Positions 50,495 to 60,022 of a stretch of 60,022 bases of DNA are shown here, in pieces. The stretch's first letter is position 1; every line of letters begins with the position of its first letter. The DNA is from Pseudomonas sp. UFMG81. Its GTDB lineage: Bacteria; Pseudomonadota; Gammaproteobacteria; Pseudomonadales; Pseudomonadaceae. The notes beneath the pieces were generated by a model that was not told the DNA's origin, did no database searches, and saw nothing but the letters and a program-made list of their open reading frames with translations. The stretch is from contig NZ_JACAFQ010000030.1 in assembly GCF_015354575.1 (NCBI RefSeq), positions 1 to 60,022 on the forward strand, given 5' to 3'. The translations under genes and the position numbers were made by a program.

Positions 50495-52480
50495 ATGGCC
50501 GGGCTGATTCCCCAAAGCTTTATCGATGACCTTCTCAACCGCACCGACATCGTCGACGTGGTGAGTTCGCGCGTTCAGCTGAAAAAGACCGGTAAGAATC
50601 TTTCCGCCTGCTGCCCGTTTCACAAGGAGAAGTCGCCCTCCTTCACCGTCAGCCCCGACAAGCAGTTCTATTACTGCTTCGGCTGTGGTGCCGGCGGCAA
50701 CGCGCTGGGTTTCATCATGGACCACGACAACCTGGACTTCCCCCAGGCGGTAGAGGAACTGGCCCGCGCCGCTGGCATGGAAGTGCCACGCGAAGAGGGC
50801 CGGCGCGGGCAAAAGCCGCGCCAGCCGGTGGATTCGCCACTGTACCCGCTGCTCGAGGCGGCCAGTGAATTCTATCGCCAGGCCCTGCGCAGCCACCCAA
50901 CCCGCAAGGCGGCGGTGGAGTATTTGAAAGGCCGCGGCCTGTCCGGCGAAATCGCCCGCGACTTCGGCCTGGGTTTCGCCCCACCCGGCTGGGACAACCT
51001 GCTCAAGCACCTGGGCGCCGACGCACTGCAGCAGAAAGTGATGATCGATGCCGGCCTGCTGATCGAGAACGCCGAAAGCGGCAAGCGCTATGACCGCTTC
51101 CGCGACCGGGTAATGTTCCCCATCCGCGACAGTCGCGGCCGGGTGATCGCGTTCGGTGGCCGGGTGCTGGGCGACGATAAGCCCAAGTACCTGAACTCAC
51201 CGGAAACCCCGGTATTTCACAAAGGCCAGGAACTCTACGGCCTGTTCGAAGCGCGCAAACACAACCGCAACCTCGACGAGATCATCGTGGTCGAGGGCTA
51301 CATGGATGTGATCGCGCTCGCCCAGCAGGGGTTGCGCAATGCGGTGGCAACCCTGGGCACAGCGACCAGCGAGGAGCACCTCAAGCGCCTGTTCCGCGTA
51401 GTGCCCAGCGTACTGTTCTGCTTCGACGGCGACCAGGCTGGGCGCAAGGCCGCCTGGCGCGCCCTGGAGTCGACCTTGTCGAGCCTGCAGGACGGCCGCC
51501 GCGCACGCTTCCTGTTCCTGCCCGAAGGCGAGGATCCGGACAGCCTGGTCCGCGCCGAAGGCACCGACGCCTTCCATGCCCGCATCAACCAGCACGCCCA
51601 GCCGCTGGCCGACTACTTCTTCGAGCAGCTGAGCAACGAGGCCGACCCACGCTCGCTGGAAGGCAAGGCGCACCTGGCCACGCTGGCCGCGCCGCTGATC
51701 GAGCAGATCCCCGGCGCCAACCTGCGCCAGCTGATGCGCAATCGCCTGCGCGAGATTACCGGCCTCGATCCACAGCAGATGGAGCAGCTGGCACAGCAAG
51801 CGCCTGCCGCCAGCGTGCCAGACTACGACCCCGGCTACGATTACGACGCCATGGCCAGCTACACGCCGGACTATGCCGACACCTATCAGCCCGACCACGC
51901 CCCCGTGCACCAGGAGCAACGCCCCTGGACGCCGAACAAGGGCGGTGGCAAGAAACAGTGGGAAGGCAAGCCCTGGGACAAGAAGGGTGGCAAACCCTGG
52001 CAGCGCGATGGCCAGCGGGGCGAGGCGCCACCGCGCGTACCCGCACCGGTCGAACCTCCGACGCTGTCGGCCCTGCGCACCCTGCTGCATCACCCGCCGC
52101 TGGCCGGCAAGGTCGAGGACGCCAGCCACTTTGCCGGCGAAGACCAGCTCTACAGCCAACTGCTGGTGGCGCTGATCGAGGCCGCACAGAAGAATCCTAA
52201 GCTAAGCTCAATGCAGTTGATTGCACGCTGGCACGGAACGGAGCAAGGCCGCCTGCTGAGGGCCCTTGCCGAAAAGGAATGGCTGATCCAGGTCGAGAAC
52301 CTTGAACAACAGTTTTTCGACACTATAACTAGCTTGTCCGCCCGCCAACGCGAGCGCAGCCTGGAACAACTGCTCAGGAAATCACGTCAAAGCGAATTGA
52401 CCAGCGAGGAAAAATCTCAGCTCCTCGTGCTGCTGAGCCGGAATGTTCCCGCACAAAACCCGACCTCATCTGGCGCGTGA
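50495..52480 (+). CDS. dnaG: DNA primase
   Basis: Synthesises RNA primers at the replication fork. The 661-residue protein has a CHC2 zinc-ribbon (CPFHKEKSPSF, then YYCFGCGAGG, about residues 40-65), a TOPRIM catalytic core with VVEGYMDV and CFDGDQAGRKAAW, and a C-terminal DnaB-binding domain. Between the last two lies a low-complexity Gly/Lys/Trp/Pro-rich linker (about residues 475-520). The start at 50495 (MAGLIPQSF) is the family start; a TTG seven codons earlier is rejected. Confidence 0.96.
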   Translation: MAGLIPQSFIDDLLNRTDIVDVVSSRVQLKKTGKNLSACCPFHKEKSPSFTVSPDKQFYYCFGCGAGGNALGFIMDHDNLDFPQAVEELARAAGMEVPREEGRRGQKPRQPVDSPLYPLLEAASEFYRQALRSHPTRKAAVEYLKGRGLSGEIARDFGLGFAPPGWDNLLKHLGADALQQKVMIDAGLLIENAESGKRYDRFRDRVMFPIRDSRGRVIAFGGRVLGDDKPKYLNSPETPVFHKGQELYGLFEARKHNRNLDEIIVVEGYMDVIALAQQGLRNAVATLGTATSEEHLKRLFRVVPSVLFCFDGDQAGRKAAWRALESTLSSLQDGRRARFLFLPEGEDPDSLVRAEGTDAFHARINQHAQPLADYFFEQLSNEADPRSLEGKAHLATLAAPLIEQIPGANLRQLMRNRLREITGLDPQQMEQLAQQAPAASVPDYDPGYDYDAMASYTPDYADTYQPDHAPVHQEQRPWTPNKGGGKKQWEGKPWDKKGGKPWQRDGQRGEAPPRVPAPVEPPTLSALRTLLHHPPLAGKVEDASHFAGEDQLYSQLLVALIEAAQKNPKLSSMQLIARWHGTEQGRLLRALAEKEWLIQVENLEQQFFDTITSLSARQRERSLEQLLRKSRQSELTSEEKSQLLVLLSRNVPAQNPTSSGA

Positions 52481-52494
52481 GGTCCATGCTCGGG

Positions 52495-52500
52495 TATAAT
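52495..52500 (+). promoter_or_regulatory. candidate internal rpoD promoter -10 box
   Basis: A perfect TATAAT lies 15 nt past the dnaG stop and 48 nt before rpoD. No convincing -35 element is present at the normal distance, so it may be weak or need an activator. Confidence 0.4.
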
Positions 52501-52547
52501 CCTCGGCTTGTTTTTTGCCCGCCAAGACCTTCAGTGGATAGGGTGTT

Positions 52548-54398
<1,851 letters not shown>

Positions 54399-54404
54399 TG
54401 ACGA

Positions 54405-54430
54405 ACCCCGGCCCAGGCCGGGGTTTTTCT
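54405..54430 (+). terminator. rho-independent terminator of rpoD
   Basis: CCCCGGCC and GGCCGGGG form an 8-bp stem with a 2-nt loop (likely opening to 4 nt), followed by TTTTTCTT. It begins 8 nt after the rpoD stop. Confidence 0.93.
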
Positions 54431-54517
54431 TATGTGACAAAAGGTCGTGGCCCGCACCACCCTGCGCCCGGGATGCCCGTCTACACTCGTTGCAGACATC
54501 CTGATCCAGAGGCCACT

Positions 54518-57500
54518 ATGCCCGTGATGCCGGCCTTCCTGTTGCTGCTCCTGCTCGCCTGGAACACAACGGCCGGCGCCCTGACCCTGACCGACGAGGA
54601 ACAAGCCTGGCTCAGCGCGCACCCGCAGCTGCGCCTGGGCGTCGACGCTTCTTGGCCGCCGTTCGAATTTCGCGATCAGGAAGGCCGCTACCAGGGATTG
54701 GCCGCCGATTACATTGCCCTTATTCAGGAACGCCTGGGCGTCAAGCTGCAGCCAATCGAGCCCAGCAGCTGGACCGAGGTACTGGAACAGGCACGCCACA
54801 ACCGTATCGACCTGCTGCCCGGGATCATGTCCACTCCGGAACGGCAGAGCTATCTCGCGTTCACCCGCCCCTATCTCGACTTCCCGATCGTCATCCTCGC
54901 CCACGCCGGTGGTGCGCAACCGCGTAGCCTCAAGGACCTGTACGGGCTGAAGATCGCCGTGGTAGAGAACTACGCCCCCCACGAACTGCTGCGCACCCAT
55001 CACCCGGACCTCAACCTGGTGGCGATGCCCAACGTCAGTTCGGCGTTGCAGGCCCTGGCCACCGACGCGGTGGACGCGGTGGTCGGCGATCTCGCCTCGA
55101 GCATCTGGAGCCTGCGCCAGCTCAAGCTCGATGGCCTGTATGTCAGCGGCGAGACGCCCTACCGCTACCAGCTGGCCATGGCGGCGCCACAAGGCCAGAA
55201 GATCCTCGTCAGCATCCTCGACAAGGTCATGGCCGACATGAGCAGCGGCGAAATCAGCAAAATCCAGCAGCGCTGGGTGGGCAACGTCGTCGATCAACGC
55301 ACTTTCTGGCACGACCTGCTGATCTATGGCCTGCCCGGCGTCCTGCTGCTGGTGGCCATCCTCGCCGTGGTGATCCGCATCAACCGCCGGCTGAGCTCGG
55401 AAATCTCCCGGCGCATCGCCCTGGAACAGGAACTGCGCAGCAGCGAATACCACTACCGCGGCCTGGTCGAGAGCCTGTCAGCCATCGCCTGGCAAGCCGA
55501 CGCCAACGACTTCACCTACAACTACGTGTCGCCCCACGCCGAGGACCTGCTCGGCTACCCCCTGGGCGAGTGGCTCAAGCCCGGGTTCTGGCGCAGCATC
55601 CTGCACCCCGAGGACGCACTCTGGGCCCAGGCCTACTGCGACAGTGAAACCGCCGCCGGGCGCGACCACAGCCTCGACTACCGGGTAATCCGTGCCGACG
55701 GCCACACCTTGTGGGTACGCAACATCGTCAGCATGATCGAGCACGGCCACAAGCCGCTGATGCGCGGCCTGATGATCGATATCAGCGAAACCAAGCACAC
55801 CGAGGACGCCCTGCGCCTGTCGGAACAGAAGTTCGCCTCGGTGTTCCAGCAATGCCCGGACATCCTGGTCATCGCCCGGCAAAGCGACGGCTGCCTGCTG
55901 GAGGTCAACGAAGCCTTCGAGGAACAGATTGGCTACAGCCCGAATCAGGTGGTGGGCCGCACCGCCACCGAACTCGACGTCTGGGGTGTCACCGGCAGCG
56001 GCCCGGCCCTGCTCGAACGCTTGCAGCGCGGCGGCATCCGCAACATGGAGATGACCTTCCGCCGCAGCAATGGCCAGCTGTTCACCGGCCTGACCTCCGC
56101 CGAAACCTTCGACCTCGACGGCACCAAGGCCCTGGTGGTGGCGGTGCGCGACATCAGCCAGCTTAAAGAAACCCAGCAACAGCTGCAAACCTCCGAAGAG
56201 AAGTTCGCCAAGGCCTTCCACGCCTCGCCCGATGGCCTGCTGTTGTCACGCCAGAGCGACGGCCTGCTGCTGGAAGTGAACGAAGGCTTCTGCCGCCTGA
56301 CCGGGTACGACATCAGCACCACCGTTGACCAGACCTCGCTGGACCTGGGCATCTGGGTCGACCTCAACGAACGCCAGCGCCTGGTCGAACGCCTCCAGCG
56401 CGACGGTTTCGTACGCGACTTCAGCTGCCATATCCGCCGCAGCGACGGGCAGATCCGCCTGTGCGAGCTGTCCGCCCGGCCACTGCCCATCGGCGGCGTC
56501 GACTGCATGCTGACCATTGCCCGCGACATCACCGAGCGCCACCTGATGCAGGAAAAACTGCAACTGGCCGCCACGGTGTTCGAAAACACCGCCGAAGGGG
56601 TACTGATCACCGACATCGACCAGCGCATCAGTGCGGTAAACCGCGCCTTCAGCGAGATCACCGGCTACAGCGAGATCGAAGCCCTCGGTCAAACCCCGCG
56701 CCTGCTCGCCTCCGGCCAGCACGACAGCGCCTTCTACGCCGCCATGTGGCACCAGCTCACCGCCGAAGGCCACTGGCAAGGCGAGATCCACAACAAGCGC
56801 AAGAACGGCGAGCTCTACCCCGGCTGGCTGACCATCAGCGCCGTGCGCAACAGCGAGCGCGAGATTACCCACTTCGTCGCCGTGTTCGCCGACATCTCCA
56901 GCCTCAAGCACGCCCAGGCCAAGCTCGACTACCAGGCCCACCACGACCCCCTCACCGGTCTGCCCAACCGCGCGCTGTTCGAAAGCCGCCTGCAAGCCGC
57001 CCTCACCTGCGCCCAGGTGTCCAACCGCCAGGGGGCGGTGCTGTTCCTCGACCTGGACCGCTTCAAGCACATCAACGACAGCCTCGGCCACCCAGTCGGC
57101 GACCTGCTGCTCAAGGGCATCGCCCAACGTCTCAAGGAGCAGGTGCGCGATGTCGATACCGTGGCCCGCCTGGGCGGCGACGAGTTCATCATCCTGCTGC
57201 CCGGCCTGCACAAGCCCAGCGACGCCAGCGCCATCGCCAGCAAGCTGTTGGCCTGCTTCCACGCACCCTTCCAGGCCGGCGAGCACGAGTTCTTCACCAG
57301 CGCCAGCATTGGCATCAGCCTTTATCCACAGGACGGCAGCGACGTCGCCACGCTGATCCGCAACGCCGACGCCGCCATGTACCGCTCCAAGGCCAAGGGC
57401 CGTAACCGCGTCGAGGCCTACACCCGCGACCTCACCGCCCAGGCCAGCGAGCGCATCGCCCTGGAGCACGAGCTGCGCCGTGCCATCGAGCGCAACGAAC

Positions 57501-58261
57501 TGAGCCTGTGCTACCAGCCCAAGTTCAGCCTCAAGACCCAGAGCCTGGTGGGTGCCGAAGCGCTGATCCGCTGGACCCACCCCACCTTCGGCGAAGTCCC
57601 GCCCGAGCAGTTCATTCACCTAGCCGAAGAGAACGGCACCATCCTCCAGCTCGGCGACTGGGTGCTGGAGCAGACCTGCCGGCAGATGCACGCCTGGAAG
57701 AAGGCCTACCACGCCTTCGGCCCGCTCTCGATCAACCTGGCCGGCGCCCAGCTGCGCCAGCCCAACCTGGCCCGGCGCATCGAGCAGTTGCTGCGCACCT
57801 ACCAGCTCAAGGCCGGCGACCTGCAACTGGAGATCACCGAGAACTTCATCATGAGCCAGGCCGAAGAGGCCCTGAGCGTGCTGCACCAGCTCAAGCACCT
57901 GGGCGTACAGCTGGCCATCGACGACTTCGGCACCGGCTATTCGTCGCTGAGCTACCTCAAGCGCCTACCGCTGGACATCCTCAAGATCGACCAGTCGTTC
58001 ATCCGCGGCCTGCCGGACGACCCCCACGACGCCGCCATCGCCCGCGCGATCATCGCCCTGGGCCGCAGCATGCAATTGACCATCATCGCCGAGGGTGTGG
58101 AGAACCAGGCCCAGCAACGCTTCCTCGCCGCCGAAGGCTGCGAGCAGATCCAGGGCTACATCGTCAGCCTGCCCCTGCCCCCCGATGAATTCGCCGCGAC
58201 GTTTCTTCGCATAGCACTATCGGATCTTTCGGATGGCACGGTATCGAAACCCTCGTTATAA
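54518..58261 (+). CDS. rmcA: RmcA-like c-di-GMP enzyme: periplasmic binding domain, PAS array, GGDEF and EAL
   Basis: A 1247-residue membrane sensor. A signal peptide leads into an SBP_bac_3/VFT domain (about 30-250), a transmembrane helix follows (around 263-290), then about four PAS/PAC domains. A GGDEF domain (LGGDEF near residue 886) has an I-site RDVD 5 residues before it. The EAL domain has EAL near residue 1014 and DDFGTGYSSL. Both catalytic signatures look intact. Gene position after rpoD and domain order match P. aeruginosa RmcA, a redox/phenazine-responsive c-di-GMP regulator; net activity here is unknown. The ATG at 54518 starts a proper signal peptide, whereas the longer ORF runs back into the rpoD terminator. 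Confidence 0.9.
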   Translation: MPVMPAFLLLLLLAWNTTAGALTLTDEEQAWLSAHPQLRLGVDASWPPFEFRDQEGRYQGLAADYIALIQERLGVKLQPIEPSSWTEVLEQARHNRIDLLPGIMSTPERQSYLAFTRPYLDFPIVILAHAGGAQPRSLKDLYGLKIAVVENYAPHELLRTHHPDLNLVAMPNVSSALQALATDAVDAVVGDLASSIWSLRQLKLDGLYVSGETPYRYQLAMAAPQGQKILVSILDKVMADMSSGEISKIQQRWVGNVVDQRTFWHDLLIYGLPGVLLLVAILAVVIRINRRLSSEISRRIALEQELRSSEYHYRGLVESLSAIAWQADANDFTYNYVSPHAEDLLGYPLGEWLKPGFWRSILHPEDALWAQAYCDSETAAGRDHSLDYRVIRADGHTLWVRNIVSMIEHGHKPLMRGLMIDISETKHTEDALRLSEQKFASVFQQCPDILVIARQSDGCLLEVNEAFEEQIGYSPNQVVGRTATELDVWGVTGSGPALLERLQRGGIRNMEMTFRRSNGQLFTGLTSAETFDLDGTKALVVAVRDISQLKETQQQLQTSEEKFAKAFHASPDGLLLSRQSDGLLLEVNEGFCRLTGYDISTTVDQTSLDLGIWVDLNERQRLVERLQRDGFVRDFSCHIRRSDGQIRLCELSARPLPIGGVDCMLTIARDITERHLMQEKLQLAATVFENTAEGVLITDIDQRISAVNRAFSEITGYSEIEALGQTPRLLASGQHDSAFYAAMWHQLTAEGHWQGEIHNKRKNGELYPGWLTISAVRNSEREITHFVAVFADISSLKHAQAKLDYQAHHDPLTGLPNRALFESRLQAALTCAQVSNRQGAVLFLDLDRFKHINDSLGHPVGDLLLKGIAQRLKEQVRDVDTVARLGGDEFIILLPGLHKPSDASAIASKLLACFHAPFQAGEHEFFTSASIGISLYPQDGSDVATLIRNADAAMYRSKAKGRNRVEAYTRDLTAQASERIALEHELRRAIERNELSLCYQPKFSLKTQSLVGAEALIRWTHPTFGEVPPEQFIHLAEENGTILQLGDWVLEQTCRQMHAWKKAYHAFGPLSINLAGAQLRQPNLARRIEQLLRTYQLKAGDLQLEITENFIMSQAEEALSVLHQLKHLGVQLAIDDFGTGYSSLSYLKRLPLDILKIDQSFIRGLPDDPHDAAIARAIIALGRSMQLTIIAEGVENQAQQRFLAAEGCEQIQGYIVSLPLPPDEFAATFLRIALSDLSDGTVSKPSL

Positions 58262-58278
58262 TCCGGCGCACCTGCTGA

Positions 58279-58355
58279 GGGCCTATAGCTCAGTCGGTTA
58301 GAGCAGAGGACTCATAATCCTTTGGTCCACGGTTCGAGTCCGTGTGGGCCCACCA
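58279..58355 (+). tRNA. tRNA with CAU anticodon, probably tRNA-Ile2 (lysidine type)
   Basis: A 77-nt cloverleaf ends in an encoded CCA, with the T-loop GTTCGAGTC and the anticodon loop CTCATAA. The acceptor stem contains C4-G69 and C5-G68, determinants for the TilS lysidine synthetase, and the variable region TTTGGTC resembles E. coli tRNA-Ile2. It may be labelled Met by anticodon alone. It lies 17 nt after rmcA. Confidence 0.9.
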
Positions 58356-58362
58356 GAAATAA

Positions 58363-58391
58363 AAAAAGCCGCGCTGATGCGCGGCTTTTTC
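58363..58391. terminator. bidirectional terminator after the tRNA
   Basis: A GC-rich stem GCCGCGC/GCGCGGC with loop TGAT is flanked by A-run and T-run, so it can stop both the tRNA transcript and the convergent acetyltransferase gene. Confidence 0.9.
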
Positions 58392-58410
58392 GTATCCGAT
58401 GCCTTTCCGG

Positions 58411-59103
58411 TCACTCAGACTTACCCAGCACTTCACCGCCCTTGCGGCTCATCCTGACCTTCCCGTAGTGCGCCACCGGCAGCGGCTCGACAAGCTCCAG
58501 GCAAGCCTCCGGATCATTCAGCGGCAAACGCTGCAACGCCGTTACATCGCGCTCCCACCAACGGCTGGCGAGCAGGCGTTCGATCATCTCTGGCGGGTAG
58601 CGGTAGCGGATCACCCGAGCAGGCACGCCAGCCACCACGGCATAAGGCGGCACATCGCGAGTGACCACAGCGCGGGTGGCGATGATCGCCCCGGTGCCCA
58701 CCTTGACCCCCTCCATCACCATCGCGCTGTGCCCGACCCAGACATCGTGGCCGATGCTGGCCATGTCGACGCGGGCTTCATACGTCAGCGCTGTGTCGGT
58801 GTACTGGAACGGGTGGGTGCTGAGCCAATCCACGGGGTGGGTGTTCTTCTCCTGGCCGATCACCGCGCCACTGCCAATCGAGCAGAAGCGGCCAATCGAA
58901 TCGACCAGTTGCAGCAGGCACTCGCTGCGGATGTAGGTGTGGGCACCAATCGACAGCGCCCGGCAGTCGAGGATCACGTCGCCAAGGCGCACTTCCTCTT
59001 CAAGCTCGAGCACGGCGCGCTTGCCGAACTTCGACACGCCAAGGCTGACCTTACAGCCATTGCGACGGCTCCAGCGCTTCCAGTACCAGTCCCTGAGACT
59101 CAT
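58411..59103 (-). CDS. left-handed beta-helix acetyltransferase, CatB/Xat-like
   Basis: A 230-residue hexapeptide-repeat protein (imperfect [LIV]GxxxX repeats such as DVWVGHSAMVMEGVKVGTGAIIATRAVV). The PPYAVVAGVPARVIRYRY end motif is typical of the CatB/VatD xenobiotic acetyltransferase group and of NodL-like sugar O-acetyltransferases. The substrate cannot be told. The ATG ending at 59103 is preferred because GGTGGGG lies upstream; a GTG four codons earlier is possible. Confidence 0.82.
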   Translation of the reverse strand: MSLRDWYWKRWSRRNGCKVSLGVSKFGKRAVLELEEEVRLGDVILDCRALSIGAHTYIRSECLLQLVDSIGRFCSIGSGAVIGQEKNTHPVDWLSTHPFQYTDTALTYEARVDMASIGHDVWVGHSAMVMEGVKVGTGAIIATRAVVTRDVPPYAVVAGVPARVIRYRYPPEMIERLLASRWWERDVTALQRLPLNDPEACLELVEPLPVAHYGKVRMSRKGGEVLGKSE

Positions 59104-59294
59104 CCCCAACCCCACCTGCGTAAGTGGCCACCCGGTCCTGGCCGGGTGGCATAGGGCCGCAATAGTAACGGCTCGGGCTGCAAAATTCAGCGGATGCTGC
59201 CAGTGTCATACGGCCCATGTGGCTAAAGTGCACAGGGCGCTTTCTCATCCAGCGCAGTCTGGCTAGGCTAGCGGCTCCACTGATGAGACCCACC

Positions 59295-59756
59295 ATGTCC
59301 GATACCCGCGCCATTGCCCTCGATGAAATCGACCGTCAGCTGATCGCCCTGCTGCAGATCAACGCTCGCGAAAGCGTCGCCACCCTCGCCCGCCACCTGG
59401 GCATTGCCCGCACCACGGTGAACTCGCGCCTGGCGCGGCTGGAGAAGAGCAAGGTCATCACCGGCTACGGCGTGCGCCTCGGCCAGCGCCTGATCGGCGG
59501 CGGGTTACAGGCTTATGTGGGGATCAAGGTGCAGCCGCGTGCGGGCAAGGACGTGGTGCGACGGCTGTCGGCCATGGGCCAGGTGCAGCAGTTGTGCGCG
59601 GTCAGTGGCGAGTTCGACTATGTGGCCTGGCTGCACAGCGACTCGCCCGAACAGCTGGACCAGTTGCTCGACCAGATCGGCAGCCTCGACGGGGTGGAGA
59701 AGACCACCACGTCGATCATCCTCAGCAGCAAGGTGGACCGCGGGCAGCCGGGCTGA
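59295..59756 (+). CDS. Lrp/AsnC family transcriptional regulator
   Basis: A 153-residue regulator. The N-terminal helix-turn-helix covers about residues 10-60 (LDEIDRQLIALLQINARE, then ARHLGIARTTVNSRLARLE). The C-terminal RAM/AsnC ligand domain shows CAVSGEFDYVAW. The start at 59295 (MSDTRAIAL) is chosen over an in-frame GTG/ATG far upstream. The target and ligand are unknown; the gene is divergent from the acetyltransferase gene. Confidence 0.9.
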   Translation: MSDTRAIALDEIDRQLIALLQINARESVATLARHLGIARTTVNSRLARLEKSKVITGYGVRLGQRLIGGGLQAYVGIKVQPRAGKDVVRRLSAMGQVQQLCAVSGEFDYVAWLHSDSPEQLDQLLDQIGSLDGVEKTTTSIILSSKVDRGQPG

Positions 59757-59774
59757 CTGCCCTGCGGCCGGCCG

Positions 59775-60022
59775 TCAGGCCTCCATCGCGTCGAGCAGGC
59801 CCTCCACCAGTGCCCTGAGGGTTTGCGCCGAATGCTCGATCGACCAGATCATCGCCCGGTAGGCTTCAGGGGCGTGGAGCTGGGCGTAGTTGTCGGCGAT
59901 TTCCTGGATCGCCCGCGCCAGCATACTGGCATGGACCAGGGCGTCGGCGGCGTCGATGCCGGGGCGGACGGTGAAAAGGGGGGGATGGCTGGACTTACAG
60001 GTGCAGAAGCACTGTTCGGTGG
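59775..60022 (-). CDS. DUF3077-like protein, C-terminal part (cut by window edge)
   Basis: A reading frame on the minus strand runs from the right edge to a TGA at 59775-59777 and gives 81 residues. It contains LFTVRPGIDAADALVHAS, typical of the DUF3077/DUF6124 families of small Pseudomonas proteins, then a helical region ending LLDAMEA. Just before the motif is a cysteine-rich TEQCFCTCKSS. Function is unknown. The N-terminus is outside the window. Confidence 0.7.
   Translation of the reverse strand, partial: TEQCFCTCKSSHPPLFTVRPGIDAADALVHASMLARAIQEIADNYAQLHAPEAYRAMIWSIEHSAQTLRALVEGLLDAMEA

Overview
The window is a chromosomal segment of a fluorescent Pseudomonas, most likely a member of the P. 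putida group. The reasons are the gene order tyrS-M23-anmK-erpA-argC-hemJ, coq7-osmC-crp(vfr), trpE and trpGDC flanking an EstA/EstP-type autotransporter esterase, agtSR-agtABCD, amgK-murU-lptD-surA, and rpsU-dnaG-rpoD. GC-rich coding sequence and typical Pseudomonas REP palindromes agree with this. Species and family recognition comes from memory of sequence families; no database search was run.

Layout. 1-1130: the 5' end of a 16S rRNA gene on the minus strand, with its leader, boxA and two consensus-like promoters. 1149-10166: housekeeping genes for tyrosyl-tRNA synthesis, peptidoglycan hydrolysis and anhydroMurNAc recycling, Fe-S delivery (erpA), arginine (argC), heme (hemJ) and ubiquinone (coq7), plus a nitronate monooxygenase, an SDR and a HIT protein. 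10177-13260: a membrane protein, OsmC, Crp/Vfr and a lipoate-ligase-like protein. 13408-21433: the split tryptophan genes trpGDC and trpE, both minus strand, separated by plus-strand estP, then gph and rpe upstream of trpE. 21655-29446: an ABC importer operon and its two-component system, matching agtABCD/agtSR for GABA and 5-aminovalerate in P. aeruginosa. 29542-33058: a DUF3530 protein and the amgK-murU-djlA-like operon. 33190-40841: an overlapping outer-membrane and housekeeping operon, lptD-surA-pdxA-ksgA-apaG-apaH-glpE. 41125-46040: the prkA-yeaH-spoVR stress cluster. 46094-54398: cca, folK/folB, plsY, tsaD, rpsU, dnaG and rpoD. 54518-60022: an RmcA-like c-di-GMP enzyme, a CAU tRNA (probably Ile2), an acetyltransferase, an Lrp-type regulator and a truncated DUF3077-like gene.

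Links between genes. Three genes of MurNAc salvage (anmK, amgK, murU) and a peptidoglycan hydrolase are in the window. Both trp transcription units carry a Trp-Arg-Trp leader peptide. For trpGDC the leader is a free 28-codon ORF; for trpE the same peptide is the C-terminal tail of the upstream phosphatase gene gph, an unusual dual-use arrangement. A perfect inverted repeat upstream of agtABCD is a plausible AgtR operator.

No CRISPR array, prophage, IS element, toxin-antitoxin module or defence island was seen. Apart from REP sequences the region is core genome. The most unusual structure is the duplicated trp leader cassette, one copy of it fused in frame to gph.
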